Assembly (NCBI GenBank): GCA_963792385.1
Contig: CAWBVZ010000003.1
Location: 372,001-436,000 of the forward strand
Source: DASSUW01 sp963792385
GTDB lineage: Bacteria; Actinomycetota; Thermoleophilia; Solirubrobacterales; Solirubrobacteraceae
Length of the DNA stretch: 64,000 nt
Direction of reading: 5' to 3'
Shown one piece after another: positions 46,795-54,201 of this stretch. The first letter of the stretch is position 1. Each line of letters opens with the position of its first letter. The position numbers were made by a program, and so were the translations under genes. The notes under the pieces were generated by a model. It saw nothing but the letters and a program-made list of their open reading frames with translations. It had not been told where the DNA came from and made no database searches.

Positions 46795-46896
46795 GCCTGG
46801 ATCCACCGATTCTCGCGGCGCCTCGCCGCCGTGGGCGGCGCCCCTGGACGGCACCCACGACACCGAGGCATCCACGATGATCGGTGGATCCAGGCC
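46794..46896. repeat. 17-bp perfect inverted repeat with 69-bp spacer
   Basis: GGCCTGGATCCACCGAT (46794-46810) is repeated as exact reverse complement at 46880-46896. The spacer holds a smaller hairpin CGCCGCC-GTG-GGCGGCG (46823-46839). The element lies between the two ECF sigma modules. It may be a terminator-like structure, a regulatory RNA, or a small mobile remnant. It shares no sequence with elements A-C. Confidence 0.55.
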
Positions 46897-46952
46897 AGAA
46901 ACTCGCCCGCAGGGGTGTGATCCGCTCCGGCGCCTGATACGAAGTAACGCCA

Positions 46953-47528
46953 ATGGGCCAAGACCTGCGCTCACTGGCCGACGAAGACGTGATGCAGCTC
47001 ATGCGTCGCGGCGAGGCCCGTGCCTTCGAGGTGATCTACGACCGCCACTCAGCGGCCGCGTTCTCGCTCGCGTACCGGATGATGGGCACGCGCTCGGGCG
47101 CGGAGGACGTGACGCAGGATGCCTTCCTGTCGATGTGGCGCTCCGGCGCGCGCTACGACCGCGCACGCGGCTCCGTGCGCACGTGGGTGCTCGGGATCGT
47201 CCACCACCGGGCGATCGACGCGCTGCGCCGGGCGACGGTGCATGACCGTCGGCGCGCGGGCGACGAAGGCATCGAGGAGCGGTTCGAGGCACGCGAGCGC
47301 ACGGACGTTGAGGCCGCGCGGCGCGAGGAGGCGGGGACCGTGCGCCACGCGCTCGAGTCGCTGCCCGCCGACCAGAGCCAGGTGATCGAGCTCGCGTACT
47401 TCGGAGGCTTCACGCACACGGAGATCGCGGACATGCTCGACGCGCCGGTTGGCACCATCAAAGGACGGATGCGATTGGGACTGAAGAAGATGCGCGCACA
47501 GCTCGGAGAGGGCCAGGTGGCGGTATGA
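46953..47528 (+). CDS. ECF sigma factor, SigK/ECF19 type
   Basis: A 191-aa sigma factor. Region 2: AFEVIYDRHSAAAFSLAYRM, RSGAEDVTQDAFLSMWRSG and VRTWVLGIVHHRAIDALRRA. Region 4: LESLPADQSQVIELAYFGG, FTHTEIADMLDAPVGTIKGR and MRLGLKKMRAQL. It overlaps the following RskA-like gene by 4 nt, the classic SigK-RskA pair. The protein is presumably held inactive until the membrane anti-sigma factor is cleaved. Confidence 0.92.
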   Translation: MGQDLRSLADEDVMQLMRRGEARAFEVIYDRHSAAAFSLAYRMMGTRSGAEDVTQDAFLSMWRSGARYDRARGSVRTWVLGIVHHRAIDALRRATVHDRRRAGDEGIEERFEARERTDVEAARREEAGTVRHALESLPADQSQVIELAYFGGFTHTEIADMLDAPVGTIKGRMRLGLKKMRAQLGEGQVAV

Positions 47529-48238
47529 CGGCGACCGACCACGAACGCTGGGTCGACTGCGCGGGCGCGTACGTGCTCAACGCGATGGCGCCGGACGAGC
47601 GCGACGCGTTCGAGACGCACCTGGTGGCGTGCACGATCTGCAGCGCGGAAGTGGACGAGCTGCAGCCCGCCGCCGAGGCGCTGCCGATGGCGTCGCCGCC
47701 GATGGTCCCGCCGGCGGTCCTCAAGGATCGCATCATGGCCGAGGTCGACCGCGAGGCGCAGCTGCTCGCGCAGGCCGGCCCGAGCGCCGATCGGGCGGAG
47801 CCCGCACGGCCCCGCCGCAGCCGCGGCTGGTCGTGGCTCTCCGGCTGGCGCCTGGCGCCGATCGCGGCCGCGCTGCTGATCGCCGGTGTGCTGGCCGGCA
47901 CGTCGCTCGACGGCGGCAGCTCGCGCACGGTCACCGCGGAGGTGAACGCGCCGCGGGCGAGCGCGCAGGTCGAGATGGACGGCGACCAGGCCACGCTCGT
48001 CGCGCAGAACCTGCCCGCACCGCCCTCCGGCCGCGTCTACGAGGTCTGGGTCCAGCCGAAGGGCGCCAAGGCGCCGGAGCCGACGAACGTGCTGTTCGTG
48101 CCGCGCGGCGACGGCTCGGCGGTGGCGGCGATCCCGGGCTCGGCGTCGGACGTGGCGCAGGTCATGGTCACGGACGAGCCGCCCACGGGCTCCAACGCGC
48201 CGACCGGCGATCTGCTGCTCTCGGCCGACATGTCCTAA
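47525..48238 (+). CDS. RskA-family anti-sigma factor
   Basis: A 237-aa protein. The N-terminal anti-sigma domain has DAFETHLVACTICSAEVDEL, the H..C..C zinc pattern. One membrane helix follows (APIAAALLIAGVLAGTSL, about residues 120-137), then an extracytoplasmic RskA domain with VEMDGDQATLVAQNLPAP, GRVYEVWVQPKGA and DEPPTGSNAPTG. It should bind the upstream SigK-type sigma factor. A rhomboid intramembrane protease lies just downstream; a role in cleaving this factor is conceivable but only an inference. Confidence 0.9.
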   Translation: MTATDHERWVDCAGAYVLNAMAPDERDAFETHLVACTICSAEVDELQPAAEALPMASPPMVPPAVLKDRIMAEVDREAQLLAQAGPSADRAEPARPRRSRGWSWLSGWRLAPIAAALLIAGVLAGTSLDGGSSRTVTAEVNAPRASAQVEMDGDQATLVAQNLPAPPSGRVYEVWVQPKGAKAPEPTNVLFVPRGDGSAVAAIPGSASDVAQVMVTDEPPTGSNAPTGDLLLSADMS

Positions 48239-48260
48239 GGGGCGCCATACCTAGGGTTGC

Positions 48261-48266
48261 TAGCTT
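48261..48266 (+). promoter_or_regulatory. -10 box of the rhomboid gene (TAGCTT)
   Basis: TAGCTT ends 11 nt before the ATG at 48278. It suggests transcription separate from the sigK-rskA operon. Confidence 0.3.
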
Positions 48267-48277
48267 CACGCGGCGAA

Positions 48278-49141
48278 ATGGCCGTCTGCTACCGGCACCC
48301 CAATCGCGAGACGGGCGTCTCGTGCTCGAACTGCGGCAAGCCGATCTGCCCGGACTGCATGACCTCGACCCCGGTCGGCATGCGCTGCCCGGACTGCTCG
48401 CGCCAGCGCACGCCGGTGCGCACGCTCCGCAACGTCTACGCCAACCCGACGGTCACGTACGTGATCATGGCGCTCTGCATCCTGCTCTACGTGCCGACGT
48501 TCTTCGGCGGCGACACGAGCTCGGTGTACATCGACCTCGGGACGCTGGGGATCGGGCGGACGATCGACGGCAACTGGGTCGGGGTCGCCCAGGGTGAGTA
48601 CTGGAGGCTGGTCACCGGTGGCTTCCTGCACGACCCGGACAATCTGCTGCACATCCTCTTCAACATGTACATCCTGTACTGGCTGGGCACGATGCTCGAG
48701 CCGGTGCTCGGCCACCTGCGCTTTGGAGCCCTGTACTTCGCCTCGCTGCTGGCGGGCTCGTTCGGCGCGCTGGTCGCCGAGCCGCAGTCGCTGACGGTCG
48801 GCGCGTCGGGCGCGGTGTTCGGCCTGATGTCGGCGGCCTTCGTCATGCAGCGCGCCCGCGGGATCGACCCGATGCGCTCGGGCATCGGCTTCGTGATCCT
48901 CTTCAACCTCGCGCTGCCGTTCCTGCTGCCGGGCTCGAACATCTCGATCGGCGGTCACGTCGGCGGTCTGATCGGCGGCGGGATCGCCGCGCTCGCGATG
49001 GAGCGGCTGGCCCCGCTCCGCCGCGGAGACCTGCTGCCCGTGCTCGCCTGCGTCGCGGTCGCCGTGATCTCGATCGCCGGCGGGATCGTCGTCAGCGAGA
49101 ACGAGGCGTCCAAGCTCCCGGTCAACGAGCAGGGCTTCTAG
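48278..49141 (+). CDS. Rhomboid-family intramembrane serine protease with zinc-ribbon N-terminus
   Basis: A 287-aa membrane protease. The first ~50 residues contain cysteine pairs (CYRHPNRETGVSCSNCGKPI, then CPDCMTSTPVGMRCPDCSRQ), a B-box-like zinc ribbon common in actinobacterial rhomboids. Six or seven helices follow. Catalytic features: HILFNMYILYWLG, the nucleophile in TVGASGAVFGLM (GASG), and the His in SIGGHVGGLIGG. ATG 48278 is preferred over upstream codons because the CYRHP motif starts three residues in. The stop overlaps the convergent gene by 4 nt. Confidence 0.92.
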   Translation: MAVCYRHPNRETGVSCSNCGKPICPDCMTSTPVGMRCPDCSRQRTPVRTLRNVYANPTVTYVIMALCILLYVPTFFGGDTSSVYIDLGTLGIGRTIDGNWVGVAQGEYWRLVTGGFLHDPDNLLHILFNMYILYWLGTMLEPVLGHLRFGALYFASLLAGSFGALVAEPQSLTVGASGAVFGLMSAAFVMQRARGIDPMRSGIGFVILFNLALPFLLPGSNISIGGHVGGLIGGGIAALAMERLAPLRRGDLLPVLACVAVAVISIAGGIVVSENEASKLPVNEQGF

Positions 49142-50028
49142 AGCACGAGCTCGTGCACCGGGCCGGGCGCGTCGGGCAGCCGGTCCGGGTGCAGCACGTG
49201 CGCGAGCAGCTCGAGGCCCTCGATCAGCCGCGGGCCGGGGCGGGAGAAGTGCGCGGCCGCGTCGACGGCGACGATCCGGCGCGCGCCGAGCGACTCCAGC
49301 TCGTCACCGAACGTCTCGGCTTCCTCGAGCGCGCGATCGGCGTCGTAGCCGCACGGCATGACGATCACCACTTCGGGGCTGGCGGCGCGGACGTCGTCCC
49401 ACGTGCGCTGCTCTGAGTGCTCGCCCGGCATCCCCAGCATGTCGATCCCGCCTGCGTACTCGATCAGCTGCGGCGTCCAGTGGCCCGCGACGAACACCGG
49501 GTCGAGCCACTCGAGCGCCGCGACCCGCACCGGCTCGACCGCGCGCACGGCGAGCCGCACGCGGTCGATCCGCTGCGCCGCGTCCTGCACCAGCTCGACG
49601 CCGGCGTCCTTGGTGTCGGTCGCCTGCGCGAGCGTGCGGACGTCGCCGAGCATCTCGCCGAGCGTGTGCGGGTCGAGCGCGAGCACCTGCGGCTTGGAGT
49701 CGAGCCGGTCGGCGACCGCGAGCACGTCGTCGTAGGAGACCGCGCACACGTCGCACAGCGCCTGGGTGACGATCAGGTCCGGCTGCAGGCGGCGCAGCGC
49801 GTCCTCGTCGAGCTCGTAGATCGAGCGGCCGGCGGCGGTCAGCTCGCGCACGGCGCGATCGATCTCGTCCGGAGGAAGGCCAGGGCCGATCACGTCGCGC
49901 GTGACCTTCGGCAGCTCGAGCGCTCCGGCCGGGTGGTCGCACTCATGCGTGACGGCGGTGACCTCGTCGCCGACGCCGAGCGCGAACAGCATCTCGGTGG
50001 CTGACGGTACGAGTGAGACGATCCGCAT
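49138..50028 (-). CDS. BtuF-like periplasmic-binding-fold protein without signal peptide
   Basis: A 296-aa member of the cobalamin/iron-siderophore binding family: RIVSLVPSATEMLFALGVGD, VTHECDHPAGALELPKVT, DLIVTQALCDVCAVS, WLDPVFVAGHWTPQLIEYAG and EVVIVMPCGYDADRALEEAE. It begins directly at the conserved MRIVSLVPSATE with no signal peptide or lipobox, and no ABC transporter genes are near, so it may act in the cytosol. Ligand unknown; cobalamin is a guess from family. ATG 50028 is 9 nt after a TATCCT -10 box. Confidence 0.8.
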   Translation of the reverse strand: MRIVSLVPSATEMLFALGVGDEVTAVTHECDHPAGALELPKVTRDVIGPGLPPDEIDRAVRELTAAGRSIYELDEDALRRLQPDLIVTQALCDVCAVSYDDVLAVADRLDSKPQVLALDPHTLGEMLGDVRTLAQATDTKDAGVELVQDAAQRIDRVRLAVRAVEPVRVAALEWLDPVFVAGHWTPQLIEYAGGIDMLGMPGEHSEQRTWDDVRAASPEVVIVMPCGYDADRALEEAETFGDELESLGARRIVAVDAAAHFSRPGPRLIEGLELLAHVLHPDRLPDAPGPVHELVL

Positions 50029-50037
50029 CGGGGGGAC

Positions 50038-50043
50038 AGGATA
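50038..50043 (-). promoter_or_regulatory. -10 box of the BtuF-like gene (TATCCT)
   Basis: On the minus strand TATCCT ends 9 nt before the ATG at 50028; the leader would be two or three nucleotides. Confidence 0.4.
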
Positions 50044-50173
50044 TGGAGGAGCTGCACAGGATCGACCGACTCGGGTAGGACCCTCGCTACCATTCGCCCG
50101 GTCGCCCCCTGATGAACGACGACGACAGCTCCCGAAGTAGCGGCGCGCTTCGCGCGCGTCCCCCGGACCGCCG

Positions 50174-51478
50174 ATGACCGTCCTGCTGCTGCTGGCCGTC
50201 GTCGTTCTGGTTCTGCTCAACGGCCTGTTCGTCGCCGCGGAGTTCGCGCTCGTGCGGATCCGCCGCGGGCGCATCGAGGAGGACGCCGCGGCCGGCAAGC
50301 GCGGCGCGCGGCTCGTACTGCGCCAGCTCGACGAGCTGTCGCGCTACCTCGCGGCCTGCCAGCTCGGCATCACCTTCACCTCGCTGGGCATCGGCTTCCT
50401 CGGCGAGCCGGCCGTCGCATCGATCTTCGAGGATATGTTCGGCACGGCCGTGTCACACAACGTCTCGCTCGCGATCTCGCTGGCGCTCGCCTATCTGATC
50501 ACCACCTCGTTGCACATCACGATCGGCGAGCAGGTCCCGAAGATCTACGCGATCAACCGCGCCGAGCGCGTGGCACGCTGGATCGCGCCGCCGCTGTACT
50601 GGTTCACGCGCATCTTCAGCCCGTTCATCCACGTGCTCAACGGCGCGTCGAACGGCATCCTCCGGGTGCTCGGGATCCGCAAGACCGACGAGTTCGACGA
50701 CGGCGGCTCGCCCGAGGAGCTGAAGGTTCTGATCGCCCAGTCGCTCACCGGCGGCAAGCTCGACCCGGGTGAGGCAAGCATGCTCACCGGCGTCTTCCAC
50801 CTGCACGAGCAGCAGGCGCGCCAGGTCATGACCCCGGCGCCCGCGATCGTCACCGTCGACGTGTCCGAGAACGTCGAGACCGCGCTGCGGCGCTGCGTCT
50901 CCTCCGGCCACACCCGGCTGGTCGTGACCGAGGACGACAACCGCGACCGCGTCAAGGGCGTCGTGCACGCCAACGCGCTCGCGCAGCGGCTGCTCACCGA
51001 CGGCGCCGAGGCGCGGATCGACGACCTCGTTCGCGAGGCGCCGATCGTCCCGGAGACGAAGCCGCTCGACGACCTGCTGGCCGACCTCCAGCGCCAGCGC
51101 AGCTCGCTCGCCGTCGTGATCGACGAGTACGGCCGGACGGCCGGGATCGTCACGGTCGAGGACATCATCGAGGAGGTCGTGGGCGAGATCGACGACGAGA
51201 CCGACCCGCTCGGCGGCGCCGTGCGGCGGCTCGCCAACGGCGACTGGTTCGTGCGCGGACACGTCGCGATCACCGACCTCTCCGACTACGGGCTCGAGCT
51301 GCCGGTCGACTCCGACGCCTACAACTCGGTCGGCGGTTTCGTGTTCGGCGAGCTCGGCCGGCTGCCCAAGCGCGGCGACACGATCACCCACAACGGGTAC
51401 TCGATCCGCGTCGAGTCGGTGCGCGAGAACCGGATCGAGGCCGTCCGGATCCGCGAGCGTCGCGCGGCTACAGCCTGA
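50174..51478 (+). CDS. CNNM/CBS-domain membrane protein (HlyC/CorC family)
   Basis: A 434-aa protein: DUF21 (CNNM) membrane domain with three or four helices (~1-190; LLLAVVVLVLLNGLFVAAEF, HITIGEQVPKIYAINRAERV), a CBS pair (~205-340; RQVMTPAPAIVTVDVSENVE and LAVVIDEYGRTAGIVTVEDI), and the C-terminal CorC_HlyC domain (WFVRGHVAITDLSDYGLELP). Relatives take part in magnesium or other divalent-ion efflux; the older name haemolysin is not functionally meaningful. The end overlaps the convergent DUF1707-FHA gene by 11 nt. Confidence 0.9.
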   Translation: MTVLLLLAVVVLVLLNGLFVAAEFALVRIRRGRIEEDAAAGKRGARLVLRQLDELSRYLAACQLGITFTSLGIGFLGEPAVASIFEDMFGTAVSHNVSLAISLALAYLITTSLHITIGEQVPKIYAINRAERVARWIAPPLYWFTRIFSPFIHVLNGASNGILRVLGIRKTDEFDDGGSPEELKVLIAQSLTGGKLDPGEASMLTGVFHLHEQQARQVMTPAPAIVTVDVSENVETALRRCVSSGHTRLVVTEDDNRDRVKGVVHANALAQRLLTDGAEARIDDLVREAPIVPETKPLDDLLADLQRQRSSLAVVIDEYGRTAGIVTVEDIIEEVVGEIDDETDPLGGAVRRLANGDWFVRGHVAITDLSDYGLELPVDSDAYNSVGGFVFGELGRLPKRGDTITHNGYSIRVESVRENRIEAVRIRERRAATA

Positions 51479-51938
51479 GCTGGCAGCCGCCGAGGTGCAG
51501 CGTGTCGCCCGGGCGCACCTCGGCCTCGACGACGCGGCGGCCGTTGACCCACGTGCCGTTCGACGAGCCGAGGTCGCGCAGGAGCCAGCGCCCGTCCTCG
51601 ATTCGCAGCTCGGCGTGGCGGCGCGAGACGGTGTCGTCGGCGAGCACGAGCTGGCACGAGCTCGAGCGGCCGATCACCATCTGCGCCTGCAGCAGGTCGG
51701 AGGCGAGCGGCAACCCGAGGCCGCGCGAGCGTGGCGCCAGGCGTGCCCGCAACCGGCTCAGCGGCGCCTGCGGTGCGGCCGGCAGGTCGCTGGTCAGGCC
51801 GCGCAGCTCGTCGTGATCGGAGCTGTGCAACGCCTCGTCGACGCGGCGGGCGAACGTCTCGGTCCCGAGGCGGCCAGCGAGGTATCCGCGGCGCAGCGCG
51901 GCCACAGTCTCCTCGCGGGTGTCGTGCGACGGGCGCAC
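51468..51938 (-). CDS. DUF1707-FHA domain protein
   Basis: A 156-aa protein. Residues ~1-50 are DUF1707 (EETVAALRRGYLAGRLGTET, then RVDEALHSSDHDELRGL), a small actinobacterial domain. Residues ~75-156 are an FHA phosphothreonine-binding domain with VIGRSSSCQLVLADDTVSRR, HAELRIEDGRWLLRDLGSSN and GTWVNGRR. It probably docks on a Ser/Thr-kinase substrate. GTG start at 51938 follows a TAGTCT -10 box at 9 nt; a perfect dyad (51968-51982) overlaps the -35 position. Confidence 0.88.
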   Translation of the reverse strand: MRPSHDTREETVAALRRGYLAGRLGTETFARRVDEALHSSDHDELRGLTSDLPAAPQAPLSRLRARLAPRSRGLGLPLASDLLQAQMVIGRSSSCQLVLADDTVSRRHAELRIEDGRWLLRDLGSSNGTWVNGRRVVEAEVRPGDTLHLGGCQLRL

Positions 51939-51947
51939 GGTCCGGCC

Positions 51948-51953
51948 AGACTA
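51948..51953 (-). promoter_or_regulatory. -10 box of the DUF1707-FHA gene (TAGTCT)
   Basis: On the minus strand TAGTCT ends 9 nt before the GTG at 51938. Confidence 0.35.
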
Positions 51954-51967
51954 TCCCGAACGTGCAG

Positions 51968-51982
51968 GTTTCGAATCGAAAC
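51968..51982. promoter_or_regulatory. Dyad GTTTCGA-A-TCGAAAC, possible operator
   Basis: A perfect 7-bp dyad around one base, covering the -35 region of the DUF1707-FHA promoter. It does not match the Gram-positive LexA box well. The binding protein is unknown. The rest of the gap 51983-52092 shows nothing clear. Confidence 0.4.
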
Positions 51983-52092
51983 TTCGCGCGGAATTGCACA
52001 AAGCGTCTGGACGCGCTACTTTGCCCGACAACCGACTGGCCGCTTCGGCGGTTGAGGAGGAGAGAGGGAGATCCTGGGGAGGATCGACCGAG

Positions 52093-52141
52093 AGAACACA
52101 AGAGCCCGGCTCAGGGGAGCGAGCCGGGCTCAAGTGTTTCT
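52093..52141 (-). terminator. Long hairpin terminator after the TetR gene
   Basis: AGAACACAAGAGCCCGGCTC (52093-52112) pairs with GAGCCGGGCTCAAGTGTTTC (52121-52140) around an AGGGGAGC loop, with one small mismatch. It lies 68 bp past the TetR stop in the minus direction. The arms are symmetric, so it could also stop transcription coming from the other side. Confidence 0.6.
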
Positions 52142-52208
52142 GGAGGAGGGGTGCGATGAGGGTACGTTCGTCGCACGAGGGACTATCCCAACCTTCTCTC
52201 AATATGAA

Positions 52209-52799
52209 CTAAACATTTCCTTGACCTGGCTTCAAGATCTCGTCGAGGATCGAACGCACGGTCCGGGCCACGTAGTCGTCCGGTTTCCAGCTCCGCTCAC
52301 CCACTAGGTGACGCCGGGTCGAGGGCTGGCAGCGCGCCCACGCCCAGTCCGCGGCGGCCTCGACCGTCCACCCCGGCGCGAGCGCCCCGTCGCGCTCCAC
52401 GCGGTCGACGGCGATCCCGAAGGCCTCCCGCAGCTCGCCCATCCGGTCGCGCCACGCTCCGGCGCCGTCCTCGCCGGTGATCAGGGCCGCCTCGAGCGCC
52501 TCCGCCACAGGCACGATCGACGGCACGTACTCCAGCCACGCCCGCACCAGCGCCTCGAGCCCGGCCACCGGGGGTGCTTTGCGCGCCGCGCGGACGGAAT
52601 CGACGAACCCGCTGCGCTCGTCCTGGTGGCGCGCCATCGCGATCAGCAGCCCCGCCCGGTTGGCGAAGTGGTGGTAGACGAGCTGGCGCGACACGCCGGC
52701 TGCGGTAGCGATCTCGCCGATCGTGACCGCGCGCGGGCCACGCTCGAGCATGAGCGTCCAGGCCGTCTCGAGGATGCGGGTCGGGGTTCCGTTTGACAC
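52209..52799 (-). CDS. TetR-family repressor of the adjacent acyl-CoA ligase
   Basis: A 196-aa regulator. The N-terminus has RILETAWTLMLERGPRAVTI, GEIATAAGVSRQLVYHHFAN and RAGLLIAMARHQDE, a standard TetR helix-turn-helix; the C-terminal helices form the ligand pocket. The GTG at 52799 lies inside the first palindrome (52791-52808), so bound repressor would sit on its own start codon. The divergent gene encodes an acyl-CoA ligase. Regulation by an acyl-CoA or fatty acid is a reasonable inference. Confidence 0.88.
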   Translation of the reverse strand: MSNGTPTRILETAWTLMLERGPRAVTIGEIATAAGVSRQLVYHHFANRAGLLIAMARHQDERSGFVDSVRAARKAPPVAGLEALVRAWLEYVPSIVPVAEALEAALITGEDGAGAWRDRMGELREAFGIAVDRVERDGALAPGWTVEAAADWAWARCQPSTRRHLVGERSWKPDDYVARTVRSILDEILKPGQGNV

Positions 52800-52808
52800 G
52801 TGTAAAAC
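52791..52808. promoter_or_regulatory. TetR operator 1 (imperfect palindrome)
   Basis: GTTTGACACGTGTAAAAC differs from the perfect operator at 52820 by one base (A for C in the right half). It covers the start codon of the TetR gene. Confidence 0.6.
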
Positions 52809-52819
52809 GGAAGCGTACC

Positions 52820-52837
52820 GTTTGACACGTGTCAAAC
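52820..52837. promoter_or_regulatory. TetR operator 2 (perfect palindrome)
   Basis: GTTTGACACGTGTCAAAC is an 18-bp perfect palindrome, 29 bp from the first copy and directly before the Shine-Dalgarno GAGGAG of the acyl-CoA ligase gene. Two copies between divergent genes are strong evidence for TetR binding. Confidence 0.7.
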
Positions 52838-52849
52838 GAGGAGACCACC

Positions 52850-54201
52850 ATGACGTGGACGAGCGACTACGAGCCGGTCGAGGTGGGCGACACCACGTTC
52901 CACGAGCTGATCGCGGTGACGGCGGCGCGGCACGGCGAGCGCGTCGCCGTCGTCGACGGAGCCAGCGGCGCCGGAGTGACCTACGCGACGTTGCTCGCCC
53001 GCTCGGAGCGCGTGGCGGCCACGCTCGCCGCGCGCGGGTTCGCGCCGGGCGACGTGCTCGCGGTCCAGGCGCCCAACGTCCCGGCGTGGGCGGGCATCGC
53101 TCTCGGCGCGATGGTCGCCGGAGGCGCCGTGACCGGCGTGAGCGCCGTGTGCACGGCGGCCGAGCTCGAACGCCAGCTGATCGACTCCGGCGCGTCGCGG
53201 CTCGTGACCGCCGGTGACATCGGCCCGGCGCTGATCGCCGAGGCCGGCCCGGCGCCGTGGCCGAGCGTGCGCCCGGACGCGGTTGCGCTCCTGCCGTACT
53301 CCAGCGGCACCAGCGGGCTTCCCAAAGGCGTGATGCTCACCCACGCGAACCTCGTCACGGCCGTGCGCCAGCTGTCCCGCGGCCTGCGCCTCACGGCCGC
53401 CGATGTCGTGCTCGCGCTGGCGCCGTTCTCGCACGTTATGGGGTTCGTCGTGACGCTCGGGTCCGCGCTGGCGGCGGGCGCGAAGGTGGTCACGCTGCCG
53501 CGCTTCGACGTCGAGGCGTTCCTCGCCGTCCTCGAGCGCCACCGGGTGACGGTCGTGATCGTGCCGCCGCCGGTGATGGCGCTGCTCGCGCGGCATCCGC
53601 GGGTCGAGGCGTTCGACCTGTCGGCCAGGGCTGGGGACTGACCGAGTCGACGGCCTGCGGCACGATGCCCGACCGCGAGCGCGGCACCGAGCCGGGCTCC
53701 GCCGGGCGGCTGATGCCGAACACCGAGCTGCGCGTGGCCGGCGGCGAGCTGCTGATCCGCGGCCCGCAGACGATGGCCGGCTACCTGAACCAGCCGGGCG
53801 CGACGGCCGAGATTCTCGACGCCGACGGCTGGCTGCACACGGGCGACCTCGGGCACGTCGACACCGCCGGCAACGTATTCGTGGTCGACCGGCTGAAGGA
53901 GCTGATCAAGGTCAACGCGCACCAGGTCCCCCCGGCCGAGCTGGAGGCGCTCCTGGCGACGCACCCCGGCGTGGCCGAGTGCGCTGTCGTGCCGCAGCCG
54001 GACGAGCGCTGCGGCGAGGTCCCGGTGGCCGTGGTCGTCGCTCGCGGCGAGCTCGACGGCGACGCGCTGATGGCCTGGATCGCCGAGCGCGTGGCGCCGT
54101 ACAAGCGCGTGCGGGCCGTTCGCTTCGTCGACGCGATCCCGCGCACCCCGGCGGGGAAGATCCTCCGCCGGCTGCTGAGGGATCAGCCGTCGTACGTGTA
54201 G
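52850..54201 (+). pseudogene. Acyl-CoA ligase (AMP-binding family) lacking an internal segment
   Basis: Encodes a ligase of the ANL superfamily, which activates an acid with ATP and joins it to CoA. The N-terminal part (to 53641) has the nucleotide loop LPYSSGTSGLPKGVMLTH and FSHVMGFVVTLGSAL and ends ARHPRVEAFDLS. The C-terminal part, in another frame, begins GQGWGLTESTACGTMPD and contains AGYLNQPGAT, DADGWLHTGDLGHVD, VVDRLKELIKVN and TPAGKILRRLL. Between them about 30 residues normally present (after the DLS position, up to the A5 motif) are missing and the frame changes near 53625-53635. The remaining length is about 450 aa. Either a small genomic deletion has inactivated the gene or the assembly collapsed here. 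ATG 52850 has GAGGAG upstream. Confidence 0.75.

Noticed and set aside
46795..46952. A tRNA or riboswitch within the inverted repeat between the sigma operons.
   Set aside because: No cloverleaf, T-loop consensus or known riboswitch core is visible; only the hairpins can be supported.
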